Source: Caballeronia fortuita (lineage in GTDB: Bacteria > Pseudomonadota > Gammaproteobacteria > Burkholderiales > Burkholderiaceae). From it: a DNA stretch of 64,000 nt. Under the pieces are notes generated by a model. That model was given only the letters and a program-made list of their open reading frames with translations. It was not told the DNA's origin and made no database searches. The position numbers and the translations under genes are program-made. The stretch lies in NCBI RefSeq assembly GCF_001544835.2, contig NZ_FCNX02000007.1:248001-312000 (forward strand), read 5' to 3'. This document shows, piece after piece, positions 1 through 8,470 of the stretch (the stretch's first letter is position 1; each line of letters opens with the position of its first letter).

Positions 1-1206
1 GCCGGTCGAGAGGCTCGTCACCGAACTGGTAACAGTACTCAAACCCGTTGAAAGACTGCTTACCGAGCTATTCGTGGTGCTCAGACCCGTGGAGAGACTA
101 TTGACCGATCCGTTCGCGGTGCTGACGACGCTCGACAGGCTTCCCACAGCGCTGGTTGTCGTGCTGACAACCGTGGACATGCTGTCAACCTTGCCCGAGA
201 TCGTACTCAGGCTGATCGAGACACTGCTCACCATGCCGCTGGCAGTGCTCAGCCCAGTGGAAAGGGAGCTCAGCCCGACCGAAACTGACCCGGACAACGT
301 GCTCAATCCCGTGGAGGCAGACGTGGAAAGCGAACTGAGGCTGGTGGACAGACTCGTCACCTTGCTGCTGGTAGTACTCACCGTGGTAGATAGCGAACTT
401 ACCGTGGTCGACATCGACGCCACCGACGTCGACATAGACCCGGTGATAGTCGAAGTGGTCGTCGAGAGGCTGTTCCACGCCGTCGACATTGAATTGATGG
501 CGGTCGAGGCGCTGGTTGAGACCGAATTTAGGCCGGTGGACAACGAAACAACAGCGGTAGACATGCTCGCCGTTGCGCCAGCCACGCCAGCCGACATTGA
601 ACTGACCGCCGTAGACATCGACGTGAAGCCGTAGTTGATCGTCGAGACGGTAGTGCTCACCGAACCTGAGAGAGATGCCAATTGCCCGAAATTAACCGCA
701 TCCGAGGCTGCTACGCCGTTGGCTACATTGCTCAGGATGCCACCAGAGAACGAGGTCGTTGGGGCATTGAATACAAGGTTCGCCGCTTGCATCTTAATGT
801 TACCGTCGGCACCGACAGTGATGTAGTTGGCGCCGTCGCCCGCTATCACCACTCCGGTCAGCGTCCCGCCCCCGATGGTCGAACAGTCAGACGGATTGGT
901 TGTAGTTCCTGACGAATTGAACCCATAACCTGACGCGCCGGTACACGCCGACATACCGACTGCCCAAGCACTCGAGCCACCAAAGAGTAGAGCAACGGAA
1001 GCGCCGATCCCGGCCGCTTTGCGTACTACACTCTTCGGACCAATGTCCTCACATTGAGCGACGAATGCGTTTAGCGCTTCCTGACCGACTTCCAGATTGC
1101 ATACCGCGCCACCGGCATTTTTCTTGCCGCACGCCATTGCCGTCTCAGCGACTGCGACGAACGTCCCTACTTTCTCATTCCAGATACTGCGGTATGACTT
1201 GTTCAT
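1..1206 (-). CDS. Trimeric autotransporter adhesin (YadA-like), 5' part only
   Basis: The reading frame is open for 402 codons from ATG at 1206 and runs off the left edge, so the membrane anchor is not visible. It starts MNKSYRSIWNEKVGTFVAVAE, a typical extended signal peptide region (ESPR), followed by a hydrophobic export segment near residues 63-82. A short globular part ends in a YadA-type neck (DAVNFGQL, about residue 170). The rest is a Ser/Thr-rich stalk of degenerate 14-residue units of the type SLSTGLSTxxSSVx. Only three N-X-S/T sequons are visible (NSS near 97, NGS near 363, NSS near 376). Family knowledge: such proteins are exported by Sec, form trimers on the outer membrane and mediate adhesion. 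The gene lies downstream of, and in the same direction as, three DUF2827 genes, separated from them by a terminator. Identification is secure; host ligand unknown. Confidence 0.93.
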   Translation of the reverse strand, partial: MNKSYRSIWNEKVGTFVAVAETAMACGKKNAGGAVCNLEVGQEALNAFVAQCEDIGPKSVVRKAAGIGASVALLFGGSSAWAVGMSACTGASGYGFNSSGTTTNPSDCSTIGGGTLTGVVIAGDGANYITVGADGNIKMQAANLVFNAPTTSFSGGILSNVANGVAASDAVNFGQLASLSGSVSTTVSTINYGFTSMSTAVSSMSAGVAGATASMSTAVVSLSTGLNSVSTSASTAINSMSTAWNSLSTTTSTITGSMSTSVASMSTTVSSLSTTVSTTSSKVTSLSTSLSSLSTSASTGLSTLSGSVSVGLSSLSTGLSTASGMVSSVSISLSTISGKVDSMSTVVSTTTSAVGSLSSVVSTANGSVNSLSTGLSTTNSSVSSLSTGLSTVTSSVTSLSTG

Positions 1207-1587
1207 AAACCGAATTGACCCACAAAAAAACGAGCGTCTTTTACAAAAACAAATGGAAACAACTTTGACCACCGCAGAGAATAGTGGGGAGCCCCCCCTC
1301 GATGAAGCGGACATGTCCTAAATTCACGCGGACTTTCACAAACCGTACGGATGCATTCCTGGATGCATCTTTTTCGGAAAAAACTTATTGAAACTATCTT
1401 ATTTAGGATGACCAACTAACCTGCCCTGGCAAACTGCAACTTCTATGACACTTCTTGCACCTTTTCAGCGAAAATCCGTCGGCTGCTATGAATAAAAGAT
1501 TCGGGAAACACAATACGCCATGTCTGATTTCTTAATCAGACATGGCGTCTTAGACCCTTCGATGAAGCGATAGCGGGCGAGCTACGC
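1207..1587. other. Intergenic region between the DUF2827 operon and the adhesin gene
   Basis: No gene is supported in this 381-bp stretch. It is clearly more AT-rich than the flanking genes and should hold the adhesin promoter (minus strand). A near-duplicate GGATGCAT occurs twice near 1349-1369, the second copy inside the palindrome GATGCATC. The far end carries the terminator of the DUF2827 operon. No clear Shine-Dalgarno sequence precedes the adhesin ATG. Confidence 0.6.
1515..1548 (-). terminator. Rho-independent terminator after the DUF2827 operon
   Basis: There is a perfect 15-bp stem (1515-1529 with 1534-1548, half-sites ACGCCATGTCTGATT and its complement) with a 4-nt loop. On the minus strand it is followed by the T-rich run ATTGTGTTT. 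It lies 39 bp beyond the stop codon of the last DUF2827 gene and separates that operon from the adhesin gene. Confidence 0.8.
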
Positions 1588-2715
1588 TCAGCGCAACGGC
1601 TTAGCGACGAGCGCGTCGAGAAGGCCAGTGTAGCCTTTGACCAACTCGGCGTTATTCGGGAGATAACGGGCGATCAACGCACGCTGCTTATCTCGATATT
1701 GCGCAACTTGCGAGTCGTGCTGGTCGATGACTTCGACAACCCGCTGCGCGCCTTCGCACACATTGTTGTCTCGGTAGTAGTAGCCGAGATCGGTACACAA
1801 CGTTGCATTGTGTACGAGCGGATAACCCTGCCAGCACACCTCAAGATAGAAGTAATTCAGCGGATTTTCCCACTGATGCGACACAATGATGTCCGTCTTC
1901 TCTGCAAGGAAAGTCGGCGTGTCGAAGCGGCCGAGAAACACCGCCTTGTGATTCCGCACGATGTCGAGCTGGTTCATCAGCGCGATGAACTCCCGGCACT
2001 GCGTAGCGAGATGCTGCGCATTCGTGACCTGAAGCAATTCGATGTCGTTGGGCCGTTCGCGGTAAGCCATCTCCGCGATCATCGCCGGATAGAGACAGAA
2101 TTTCACGACATTGATGTTCGGCTCCATCACGCTCAGGCGGCGCGGACCAGCTTTCGGCTGATATTCGCCCGAATGCGGCAGCGATGCGGTGCGCGCGTTA
2201 AGAAAAATCGGGCTCCAGATGAACGGCACGACCTGCGCTGTCTGCCGGCGCATCACCTCGAAATACGGCGCACTGATGTTCGCGACCTGCGGAATCATCC
2301 AGATATCGTCGTACCGCTGATTGACGAACAAGTTGTCGCCGAAACTCGGCTTGTTGAACAGGATCGACTCCATTGCGTGGACGTATTCGAATCCGCAGCA
2401 ATAAGAGACGAGCCGTGCGCCACGCCGTTTCAGGTAATCCGTAGCATTACCGTCGATCTGGCCGCCGAGTTCGATCAACACGTCGACGTTGTCTTTTGCG
2501 TCGTCGAAAGTGACGGTGGGCCAGCGCTCGAGATCCCAAGGCAACTGTTTCGTGATGGCCACATGCGTCGTGTTGACGAGCACGACGCTCTCTACATTCG
2601 GACAGTTCTTAAGCGCTTCAGCGAGAAAGACCGCGTTCTGCTTGATACCGTTGTTCCAAAGCGTCTCAGCCTCGTGAAACAGACCGATGGTGATGCCAAT
2701 GCGCAATTTCTTCAT
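1588..2715 (-). CDS. DUF2827 family protein, putative glycosyltransferase (third gene of operon)
   Basis: A 375-residue cytoplasmic-type protein without signal peptide. It shares all blocks of its two upstream paralogues: an N-terminal IGITIGLFHEAETLWNNG block, PFIWSP, MEPNINVVK, and a C-terminal VSHQWENPLNYFYLEV block followed by GYPLVHN. The two-domain pattern, with a late acidic/aromatic block, is reminiscent of GT-B glycosyltransferases; this fold is inferred, not seen. It follows the second gene by 45 bp, so the three are probably one transcript. The nearby adhesin is the obvious candidate acceptor, but no activity can be read from the sequence. Family assignment is firm, function is not. 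Confidence 0.8.
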   Translation of the reverse strand: MKKLRIGITIGLFHEAETLWNNGIKQNAVFLAEALKNCPNVESVVLVNTTHVAITKQLPWDLERWPTVTFDDAKDNVDVLIELGGQIDGNATDYLKRRGARLVSYCCGFEYVHAMESILFNKPSFGDNLFVNQRYDDIWMIPQVANISAPYFEVMRRQTAQVVPFIWSPIFLNARTASLPHSGEYQPKAGPRRLSVMEPNINVVKFCLYPAMIAEMAYRERPNDIELLQVTNAQHLATQCREFIALMNQLDIVRNHKAVFLGRFDTPTFLAEKTDIIVSHQWENPLNYFYLEVCWQGYPLVHNATLCTDLGYYYRDNNVCEGAQRVVEVIDQHDSQVAQYRDKQRALIARYLPNNAELVKGYTGLLDALVAKPLR

Positions 2716-2760
2716 TCCAAGTAACTCCGTGGCCTTGCGGCCGAATGCCGGGCTTCCGAC

Positions 2761-3912
2761 TTACGCCTTGGCGTAGACGGCTTCGATAGCTTCGGTGTAG
2801 ATCCGCACGTTGTCTTCGTTTTCCGGATCGAGCGTGTGCAGGAACTTCTTTGCGGTCGCGCGATAGCTCTCCAGATTCTCATCGTGTTCGGCGAACGCCC
2901 GAAGCAGTGCGCGTCCACCCTCTTCGCAGTCGAAGTCGTGATAGCGGTATCCGCAATCGCCGATCAGATGGGAGTTGTGAATGAGCGGATAGCCGCCGTG
3001 GAGCGCCTCGTAATACACGTAGTTCTGCGGGTTTTCCCACTGGTGACTGACGACCGCGTCGACAGAAGCCGGCACGATCTGCGCGAAGGGGAAGCGTCCT
3101 TCGAAGTTGCCGAGCCCGTGCTTAACGTAATCGAGGCTATGCGCGAAGCCGTTGAACGCCGCGTGATCCTTCAGCTTGAATGTGTTGTATGCCCATACGC
3201 GTTCAAGCATGTCCGGGTTTTCACGATGCGCGGCGTCGCACGCCAGCATCGGGATGTAACTCGTTTTCACCATGCAGACGTTCGGCTCGAAGATGCCCAC
3301 GCGCCAACGCTTCCGCCCCGGTTGGTAGCCGAATTTGAGGCCGTTTGGCAATTTCGCGGCTTCGCGGTCGAGCACAACTGGGCTCCACAGATGCGGCATC
3401 AGCTTCACCGGCGCACGAAACAGCGTCTCGTAATAGGGCTTGCAGGAGACTTCGTACTCGGGCAGCGTCCAGACTTCATCGTAGGGCGCGCCCGAAATGA
3501 GCAGCGCGTGCTGGAGGTTGAACACCATCCGTTCGATGTCAATGACGTAGTCGTTACCGACGCGCATCGTAATGACTTTCCCGCCGCGCTCACGGAACTT
3601 CACCGCCCATTCGCGGCTGAGTTGCGCACTCATTTCGATCATGACGTCGAGTTTCGACATGGCTGTTTCCATGTCGATCAACGGTACCGGCGAGTCCGAC
3701 AAGAAGCGCTTCGCGTCTTCAGGGCCGCCGTCGCCGCCGCCCGTCACCAGGTACGTAGACTTCACGCGCGGCGAGCGCAGCAACAACATGACGAGATACA
3801 GACAGTTCTGAAAAATACCGTTTTCCCAGAGCGACTGCTCGCCCTTGCGGATGAAGATCGAAACGCCGACATTGATCCGCTCCGGCATGCGGGATTTGCT
3901 TTGCGTGTTCAT
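2761..3912 (-). CDS. DUF2827 family protein, putative glycosyltransferase (second gene of operon)
   Basis: A 383-residue protein starting MNTQSKSRMPERINVGVSI. The ATG at 3912 overlaps the TGA of the upstream gene as ATGA, which favours this start over an in-frame one 10 codons earlier and suggests translational coupling. Conserved family blocks are VGVSIFIRKGEQSLWENG, PHLWSP, FEPNVCMVK and VSHQWENPQNYVYYEAL with GYPLIHNS. No export signal or membrane segment is visible, so it should act in the cytoplasm. It is closer to the first gene than to the third in the GYRYHDFDCEEGG block. A role in modifying the adjacent adhesin is inference from position. Confidence 0.8.
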   Translation of the reverse strand: MNTQSKSRMPERINVGVSIFIRKGEQSLWENGIFQNCLYLVMLLLRSPRVKSTYLVTGGGDGGPEDAKRFLSDSPVPLIDMETAMSKLDVMIEMSAQLSREWAVKFRERGGKVITMRVGNDYVIDIERMVFNLQHALLISGAPYDEVWTLPEYEVSCKPYYETLFRAPVKLMPHLWSPVVLDREAAKLPNGLKFGYQPGRKRWRVGIFEPNVCMVKTSYIPMLACDAAHRENPDMLERVWAYNTFKLKDHAAFNGFAHSLDYVKHGLGNFEGRFPFAQIVPASVDAVVSHQWENPQNYVYYEALHGGYPLIHNSHLIGDCGYRYHDFDCEEGGRALLRAFAEHDENLESYRATAKKFLHTLDPENEDNVRIYTEAIEAVYAKA

Positions 3913-5069
3913 GCGCGTACCTCGAGCTTGCTTCCCTGACAAAGGTTGACCAACCGGTCTGCGAGCGCATCCAGGTTTGTCTGATTGAACGGGCTCACCG
4001 AATCGATGACGCGCTTGGCGTTTGCGCGGTAGGCGTCGAGATTCTCGTCATGCTCGCGGAAGGCGCGCAGCAATTGACGTCCGCCTTCCTGTGCATCGAA
4101 GCTGGGATAGTAGTAACCCGCCTCTTTCAGCCACGGCGAGTTGTGAATGAGCGGATAGCCGCCGTAAAGCACGTCCAGATACAGATAGTTCTGGTCATTG
4201 CCCCATTGGTGAGACACCACGGCGTCGGTGTACTGGGACATGAAGCCGGCGATGTCGTTTCGGCCGTGGAACGTGGCCTTCGAATCCTTCACGAGATCCA
4301 GCGAGTTGGCCATGTACACGAGCGTGGGGTGATCCTTCATGTGCATCGCGTTGAGCACGTGCATGGCGGACACGCTCGAACGGTCTGCACGGTAGGATTC
4401 CTCGCAGACAAGCATGGGAATGCTCGACGTTTTCACTACCGAAATATTCGGCTCAAAAATACCGACACGGAAACCTTGCGGCTGAATGGCAGGATCGGCC
4501 GCCTTGCTCGAGCGGCGCTCGTAGCCGAAACGCAGACCGTGCTCTTCCACTTCCGCAATGCGTTTCTCGATGAACTGCGGATGCCAGATGAACGGGATGA
4601 GATGGGTGGGGCAGCGGTGCAGCGTGCGCATCATGGGGATGGAGAGACGGTCCTTCGACATCAGCCAGACTTCGTCGTACCGCTCGGGACGCATGACGTG
4701 TACAGGCTTGTCGAATACCGGCGCCTCGATCAGTCCGACATACGGCTGGCCGCAGCAGTAGTAGACCACCTTCTTGCCACGCGCCCGCATGAGGTCGAGC
4801 CATTGCGTGTCGAGCGCACCGCCCATTTCAAAGATGACGTCGACGGCATCGGTCGCTTCTGGGATGCGCATAATGCGCAGGCCTTTCGAAGCGGCGTCGA
4901 CTTGTGGCGGTAATGCGTTTTGGTCGCCTACGTCAATCAGTGAAACACTCTCGATGAATGGAAGCTTTTGCAGCGCTTCCGACAGAAAGATCACGTTTTG
5001 ACCAAGGCCGTTTTGCCAGATGTTTTGGCCTTGATGCGTGACGACTGAAATTCCGACTCGAATGGTCAT
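3909..5069 (-). CDS. DUF2827 family protein, putative glycosyltransferase (first gene of operon)
   Basis: A 386-residue protein starting MTIRVGISVVTHQGQNIWQNG. It has the family blocks PFIWHP, FEPNISVVK, VSHQWGNDQNYLYLDVL, GYPLIHNS and GYYYPSFDAQEGG. Upstream of the ATG is CAGGGTG, an acceptable ribosome site. Its stop overlaps the start of the next gene by 4 nt. It is the promoter-proximal gene, behind an AT-rich intergenic stretch. Three diverged copies side by side suggest either successive sugar additions or different substrates, which is inference. No experimentally assigned activity for this family is known to me. Confidence 0.8.
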   Translation of the reverse strand: MTIRVGISVVTHQGQNIWQNGLGQNVIFLSEALQKLPFIESVSLIDVGDQNALPPQVDAASKGLRIMRIPEATDAVDVIFEMGGALDTQWLDLMRARGKKVVYYCCGQPYVGLIEAPVFDKPVHVMRPERYDEVWLMSKDRLSIPMMRTLHRCPTHLIPFIWHPQFIEKRIAEVEEHGLRFGYERRSSKAADPAIQPQGFRVGIFEPNISVVKTSSIPMLVCEESYRADRSSVSAMHVLNAMHMKDHPTLVYMANSLDLVKDSKATFHGRNDIAGFMSQYTDAVVSHQWGNDQNYLYLDVLYGGYPLIHNSPWLKEAGYYYPSFDAQEGGRQLLRAFREHDENLDAYRANAKRVIDSVSPFNQTNLDALADRLVNLCQGSKLEVRA

Positions 5070-5529
5070 CGGATTTGCACCCTGAAAAGAAACAATTGCG
5101 CTTTAAGAAAGAGAAGTCCCGCGGTATTCGTTCGCGGCGGCTCGCCAAGACTTAAGCGGCGGGCGGCATGGCGGTGCTAAATGCAAGCAGCGTCGGCGGA
5201 GGTAGGAGTATTCCCAAAAAACACGTTGGGATCCCCTAATTTTGAACGCTTCCGCATTTAAAAATACAAGGAACGTCTGGAATATAAATATATAGAAAGA
5301 TCGATGAAATTCCCAGCCGGCCTAAAGCAATTGAGAACAGTCTTAGGTGATTCTCAGATGACGAGCGATCAGTCTTAATCACATTCGTTTTAGTCATTAG
5401 AAATATTCTGCTTCGCGAAATGAAAAAGACTGCGGCAGGTTGCCGCCAATGAGGAAATCAGGAAGGGCAAAAAAAAACGCGTTCGACCGCTTAAACGGTC
5501 GAACGCGCTTTCACGACGCGCAAGAAGCC
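5070..5529. other. AT-rich intergenic region upstream of the DUF2827 operon
   Basis: No gene is supported. The stretch 5215-5440 is strikingly AT-rich (for example ATATAAATATATAG near 5281-5294) against GC-rich neighbours. It should contain the promoter of the DUF2827 operon on the minus strand. The right end carries the terminator of edd-eda. Low GC beside an adhesin locus is compatible with foreign origin or silencing by an H-NS/MvaT-type protein, which is inference. Confidence 0.6.
5469..5507 (-). terminator. Rho-independent terminator of edd-eda
   Basis: A perfect 12-bp stem (5478-5489 with 5496-5507, CGCGTTCGACCG and complement) with a 6-nt loop is followed on the minus strand by nine T residues (5477-5469). 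It lies 22 bp beyond the eda stop codon. Confidence 0.92.
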
Positions 5530-6162
5530 TTATTGCGGCGGAGCCAGCTCGCTCGCTGCGCGCGCCAGCCGCGTAACCTCATCCCAATCCTGCGCGGCGA
5601 GCGCCGCCTTGGGCGTCAACCATGAACCGCCAACGCACACCACGTTCGGTTGCGCGAGAAAGTTCGTGGCGGTTTCGGCCGTGATTCCGCCCGTCGGACA
5701 GAATTTCAGGTTAGGAAACGGACCGTAGAACGCTTGTAGCATCGGAATGCCGCCCGCTTGCTGCGCGGGAAAGAACTTGACGATCTCGTAGCCCAATTCC
5801 ATCGCGGTGATGATGTCACTCGGCGTCATCACGCCCGGCAAAAGCGGCAAGCCGGCGTCCTGCGCGGCCTTATGCATGTCCTTCGTGAGACCGGGCGATA
5901 CGCCGAATTGCGCGCCCGCCTTCTTCGCCTGCGCACAGTGCTCGGGCTTCGTGATGGTGCCCACGCCGACGACGATATCGTCCGCCAGCTGGCTCGCGCG
6001 CTCAATCGCGCCGATGCCCGCCGGCGTGCGCAGCGTGATTTCCAGCACCTTCACGCCGCCCGCATGCAGCGCGCGCGACACATGCTCGCCTTGCTCGATC
6101 GTTTCGAAAGCCAGAACCGGAATCACCGGACCCAAACGCACGATCTCGCTAACTGTTTTCAT
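5530..6162 (-). CDS. eda: KDPG aldolase (2-dehydro-3-deoxy-phosphogluconate aldolase)
   Basis: A 210-residue class I aldolase, the usual length. It splits 2-keto-3-deoxy-6-phosphogluconate into pyruvate and glyceraldehyde 3-phosphate, the last step of the Entner-Doudoroff pathway. The start [19 protein letters not shown] is chosen because AGGAG lies about 10 nt upstream; the frame is open far upstream but overlaps edd. Family motifs include [16 protein letters not shown] and [12 protein letters not shown] with the Schiff-base lysine in VKFFPA. It follows edd by 59 bp and is followed by a strong terminator, so edd-eda is one operon, probably controlled by HexR. Confidence 0.95.
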   Translation of the reverse strand: MKTVSEIVRLGPVIPVLAFETIEQGEHVSRALHAGGVKVLEITLRTPAGIGAIERASQLADDIVVGVGTITKPEHCAQAKKAGAQFGVSPGLTKDMHKAAQDAGLPLLPGVMTPSDIITAMELGYEIVKFFPAQQAGGIPMLQAFYGPFPNLKFCPTGGITAETATNFLAQPNVVCVGGSWLTPKAALAAQDWDEVTRLARAASELAPPQ

Positions 6163-6221
6163 TTGATGCGACTCCTGTTTTGTGTGCGGCGTCTTGCCGT
6201 CCCGCCGCGTCTTTCGAAAGT

Positions 6222-8171
6222 TCAATGATGCGTCGCGTGCGCCTTGTTCAGCGCCGACGCCGCGGCGCGCGCATTGTCGCGAAGCGGATTGCGCTCGTGC
6301 GACCCGGCGTCCTTTGCCTGCCCGTCGTGCGCCGCGCCCGCGCCGATCAACGCGCCAAACACGGACGCGCCCTCTTCCGCCGGCAATGCCGCGCTGCGGA
6401 ACACGCCGAAGAGTTCGCGGCCGAAGCCCGCTTCGTTCTGCGCCTGATGCAATGGCGCGGCGACCTCGCGCGCGTCCCATTCCTGCGCGTCGATCTCGAT
6501 GTCGAGCACGCCCGCAGGCGCGTCGATCACGAGCGTGTCGCCGGTGCGCACCTTGCCGAGCGGCCCTTGCAGCAACGCTTCCGGCGATACATGAATGACC
6601 GCCGGCACCTTGCCCGATGCGCCCGACATGCGGCCATCGGTTACGAGCGCGACGTGAAAGCCCTGATCCTGTAGCACGCCGAGCAGCGGCGTCAATCGAT
6701 GCAACTCGGGCATGCCGTTCGCCCGCGCGCCCTGGAAGCGCACGACCGCGACAAAATCGCGCTTGAGCTCGCCCTTGTCGAACGCTTCCTGCACTTCTTC
6801 CTGCGAGTCGAAGACGATGGCCGGCGCCTTCACCACGCGATGCTCCGGCGCGACCGCCGAAATCTTGATGACGCCGCGTCCGAGTTTGCCCTGCATCAAC
6901 CGCAAGCCGCCGTCCGGCTGAAAGGGCTCGCCGATGCCGCGCAGCACCTTCGTGTCGTGGCTTTCCTGCGCGCCGTCGACCCACTGCAATTTGCCGTCGA
7001 TGAGCTTCGGCTCCTTCGTGTAATGCGACAGCCCGCGTCCGGCGACCGTCTGAACGTCCTCATGCAGCAGACCGCCTGCGAGGAGATTGCGCACGAGGAA
7101 AGCGACGCCGCCCGCTGCGTGGAAATGATTCACGTCGGCCTTGCCGTTCGGATAGATCTTCGCGAGCAGCGGCACGACTTGCGACAACTCGTCGAAATCG
7201 TTCCAGTCGATCACGATGCCCGCCGCCCGCGCGATCGCCACGAGGTGCAGCGTGTGATTGGTCGATCCGCCCGTTGCGAGCAGCGCAACGATGCCGTTGA
7301 CGATAGCCTTTTCATCGACGACATGGCCGATCGGCGTGTAATTGCCGCGCTCGAGCGTCAGATCGAGCACGCGGCGCGCGGCTTCGGCCGTGAGCGCGTC
7401 GCGCAGCGGCGTATGCGGATGCACGAACGCCGAGCTCGGCAGATGCAGGCCCATCACTTCCATCAGCATCTGATTGCTGTTGGCGGTGCCGTAGAACGTG
7501 CAGGTGCCGTGACCGTGATACGCCGCCGCTTCGGCTTCGAGGAGCGCGCCGCGATCGCATTGCCCGGTCGCGAACTCCTGGCGCACTTTCGCCTTTTCGT
7601 CGTTGGTGAGGCCGCTCGTCATCGGACCGGCGGGCACGAAGATCGTCGGCAGATGGCCGAATTGCAGCGCGCCGATCGCGAGGCCGGGCACGATCTTGTC
7701 GCAGATGCCGAGGCACAGCGCCGCGTCGAACATGTTGTGCGTGAGCGCGACCGCCGTGCTCATCGCGATGACTTCGCGCGAAAAGAGCGACAGCTCCATG
7801 CCCGCGTTGCCTTGCGTGATGCCGTCGCACATGGCCGGCACGCCGCCCGCGAATTGCGCGATACCGCCGTGCTCGCGCGCCGCCTGCTTGATGATGTCCG
7901 GGAAGCTCTTGTACGGCGCGTGCGCGGAAAGCATCTCGTTATAAGACGACACGATGCCGATGTTCGGCTCGCGCACCGCCTTGATGGCGATCTTCTCCTG
8001 GCCTTCGAGACCGGCGAATCCGTGCGCCAGATTCGCGCACGACAGCGCGCCGCGTGCCGGGAACAGGCCGTGCGCCGCGTCGATGCGCGCGAGATAGGCC
8101 GCGCGCGTCGCCTTGCTGCGCTCGATGATTCGATCGGTGACTTTCTTGAGTTGCGAATGCGGGGAAACCAT
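6222..8171 (-). CDS. edd: 6-phosphogluconate dehydratase
   Basis: A 649-residue IlvD/Edd-family enzyme that dehydrates 6-phosphogluconate to KDPG using a [4Fe-4S] cluster. Cluster-type cysteines are seen in [15 protein letters not shown] and CLGICDKI. A late [19 protein letters not shown] block is diagnostic. The start is supported by AAGGAG 6 nt before ATG at 8171. The protein carries about 40 residues of low-complexity Ala/His-rich tail after the usual end (after GASVFG). It is the first gene of edd-eda, divergent from hexR, with a HexR operator in the shared intergenic region. Confidence 0.95.
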   Translation of the reverse strand: MVSPHSQLKKVTDRIIERSKATRAAYLARIDAAHGLFPARGALSCANLAHGFAGLEGQEKIAIKAVREPNIGIVSSYNEMLSAHAPYKSFPDIIKQAAREHGGIAQFAGGVPAMCDGITQGNAGMELSLFSREVIAMSTAVALTHNMFDAALCLGICDKIVPGLAIGALQFGHLPTIFVPAGPMTSGLTNDEKAKVRQEFATGQCDRGALLEAEAAAYHGHGTCTFYGTANSNQMLMEVMGLHLPSSAFVHPHTPLRDALTAEAARRVLDLTLERGNYTPIGHVVDEKAIVNGIVALLATGGSTNHTLHLVAIARAAGIVIDWNDFDELSQVVPLLAKIYPNGKADVNHFHAAGGVAFLVRNLLAGGLLHEDVQTVAGRGLSHYTKEPKLIDGKLQWVDGAQESHDTKVLRGIGEPFQPDGGLRLMQGKLGRGVIKISAVAPEHRVVKAPAIVFDSQEEVQEAFDKGELKRDFVAVVRFQGARANGMPELHRLTPLLGVLQDQGFHVALVTDGRMSGASGKVPAVIHVSPEALLQGPLGKVRTGDTLVIDAPAGVLDIEIDAQEWDAREVAAPLHQAQNEAGFGRELFGVFRSAALPAEEGASVFGALIGAGAAHDGQAKDAGSHERNPLRDNARAAASALNKAHATHH

Positions 8172-8402
8172 CGATGCTCCTTCGTCTCACTCCCGGCGCG
8201 CCTGCCGTTGAGATTGGGTTGAACGTTGCGAGGAACGGCGGCTTGCTCTTGTTTTGTGGTTCGTCGCCGTGTCTCGCGAGTTTAGGAGAAAAACTACACG
8301 AATTCAACGAGAAACTGACTCATCTTCTTAAGCGAATATGTAGCTTGAACGCTTTTAGGATGGACATCTTCGGGATTTCCCTAACACTACACATATCCAT
8401 CT

Positions 8403-8417
8403 TGTAGTATTTGTACA
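8403..8417. promoter_or_regulatory. HexR operator in the hexR/edd intergenic region
   Basis: TGTAGTATTTGTACA matches 13 of 15 positions of the published HexR consensus TGTARTWWWAYTACA. It overlaps the proposed -35 of hexR, and lies about 230 bp upstream of edd. It fits autorepression and control of edd-eda, with release by KDPG as known for HexR in other proteobacteria. Confidence 0.72.
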
Positions 8418-8438
8418 AAGCCGATCGTCGGCTATAGT
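8411..8438 (+). promoter_or_regulatory. Putative hexR promoter
   Basis: TTGTAC (8411-8416) and TATAGT (8433-8438) are separated by 16 bp, a good sigma-70 type promoter 33 bp before the hexR start. The -35 lies inside the HexR operator. Confidence 0.55.
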
Positions 8439-8470
8439 CCGTAGCAATTTCAGAATAGGCGAGAATTCCG

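Noticed and set aside
74..634. 186-codon plus-strand frame opposite the adhesin
   Set aside because: Antisense shadow of the Ser/Thr repeat; its Val/Glu/Thr pattern only mirrors the repeat codons, and the minus frame has ESPR and neck motifs.
5530..6984. Extended 484-codon version of eda
   Set aside because: The upstream half is an Arg-rich frame overlapping edd; the real start at 6162 has AGGAG and the family length.
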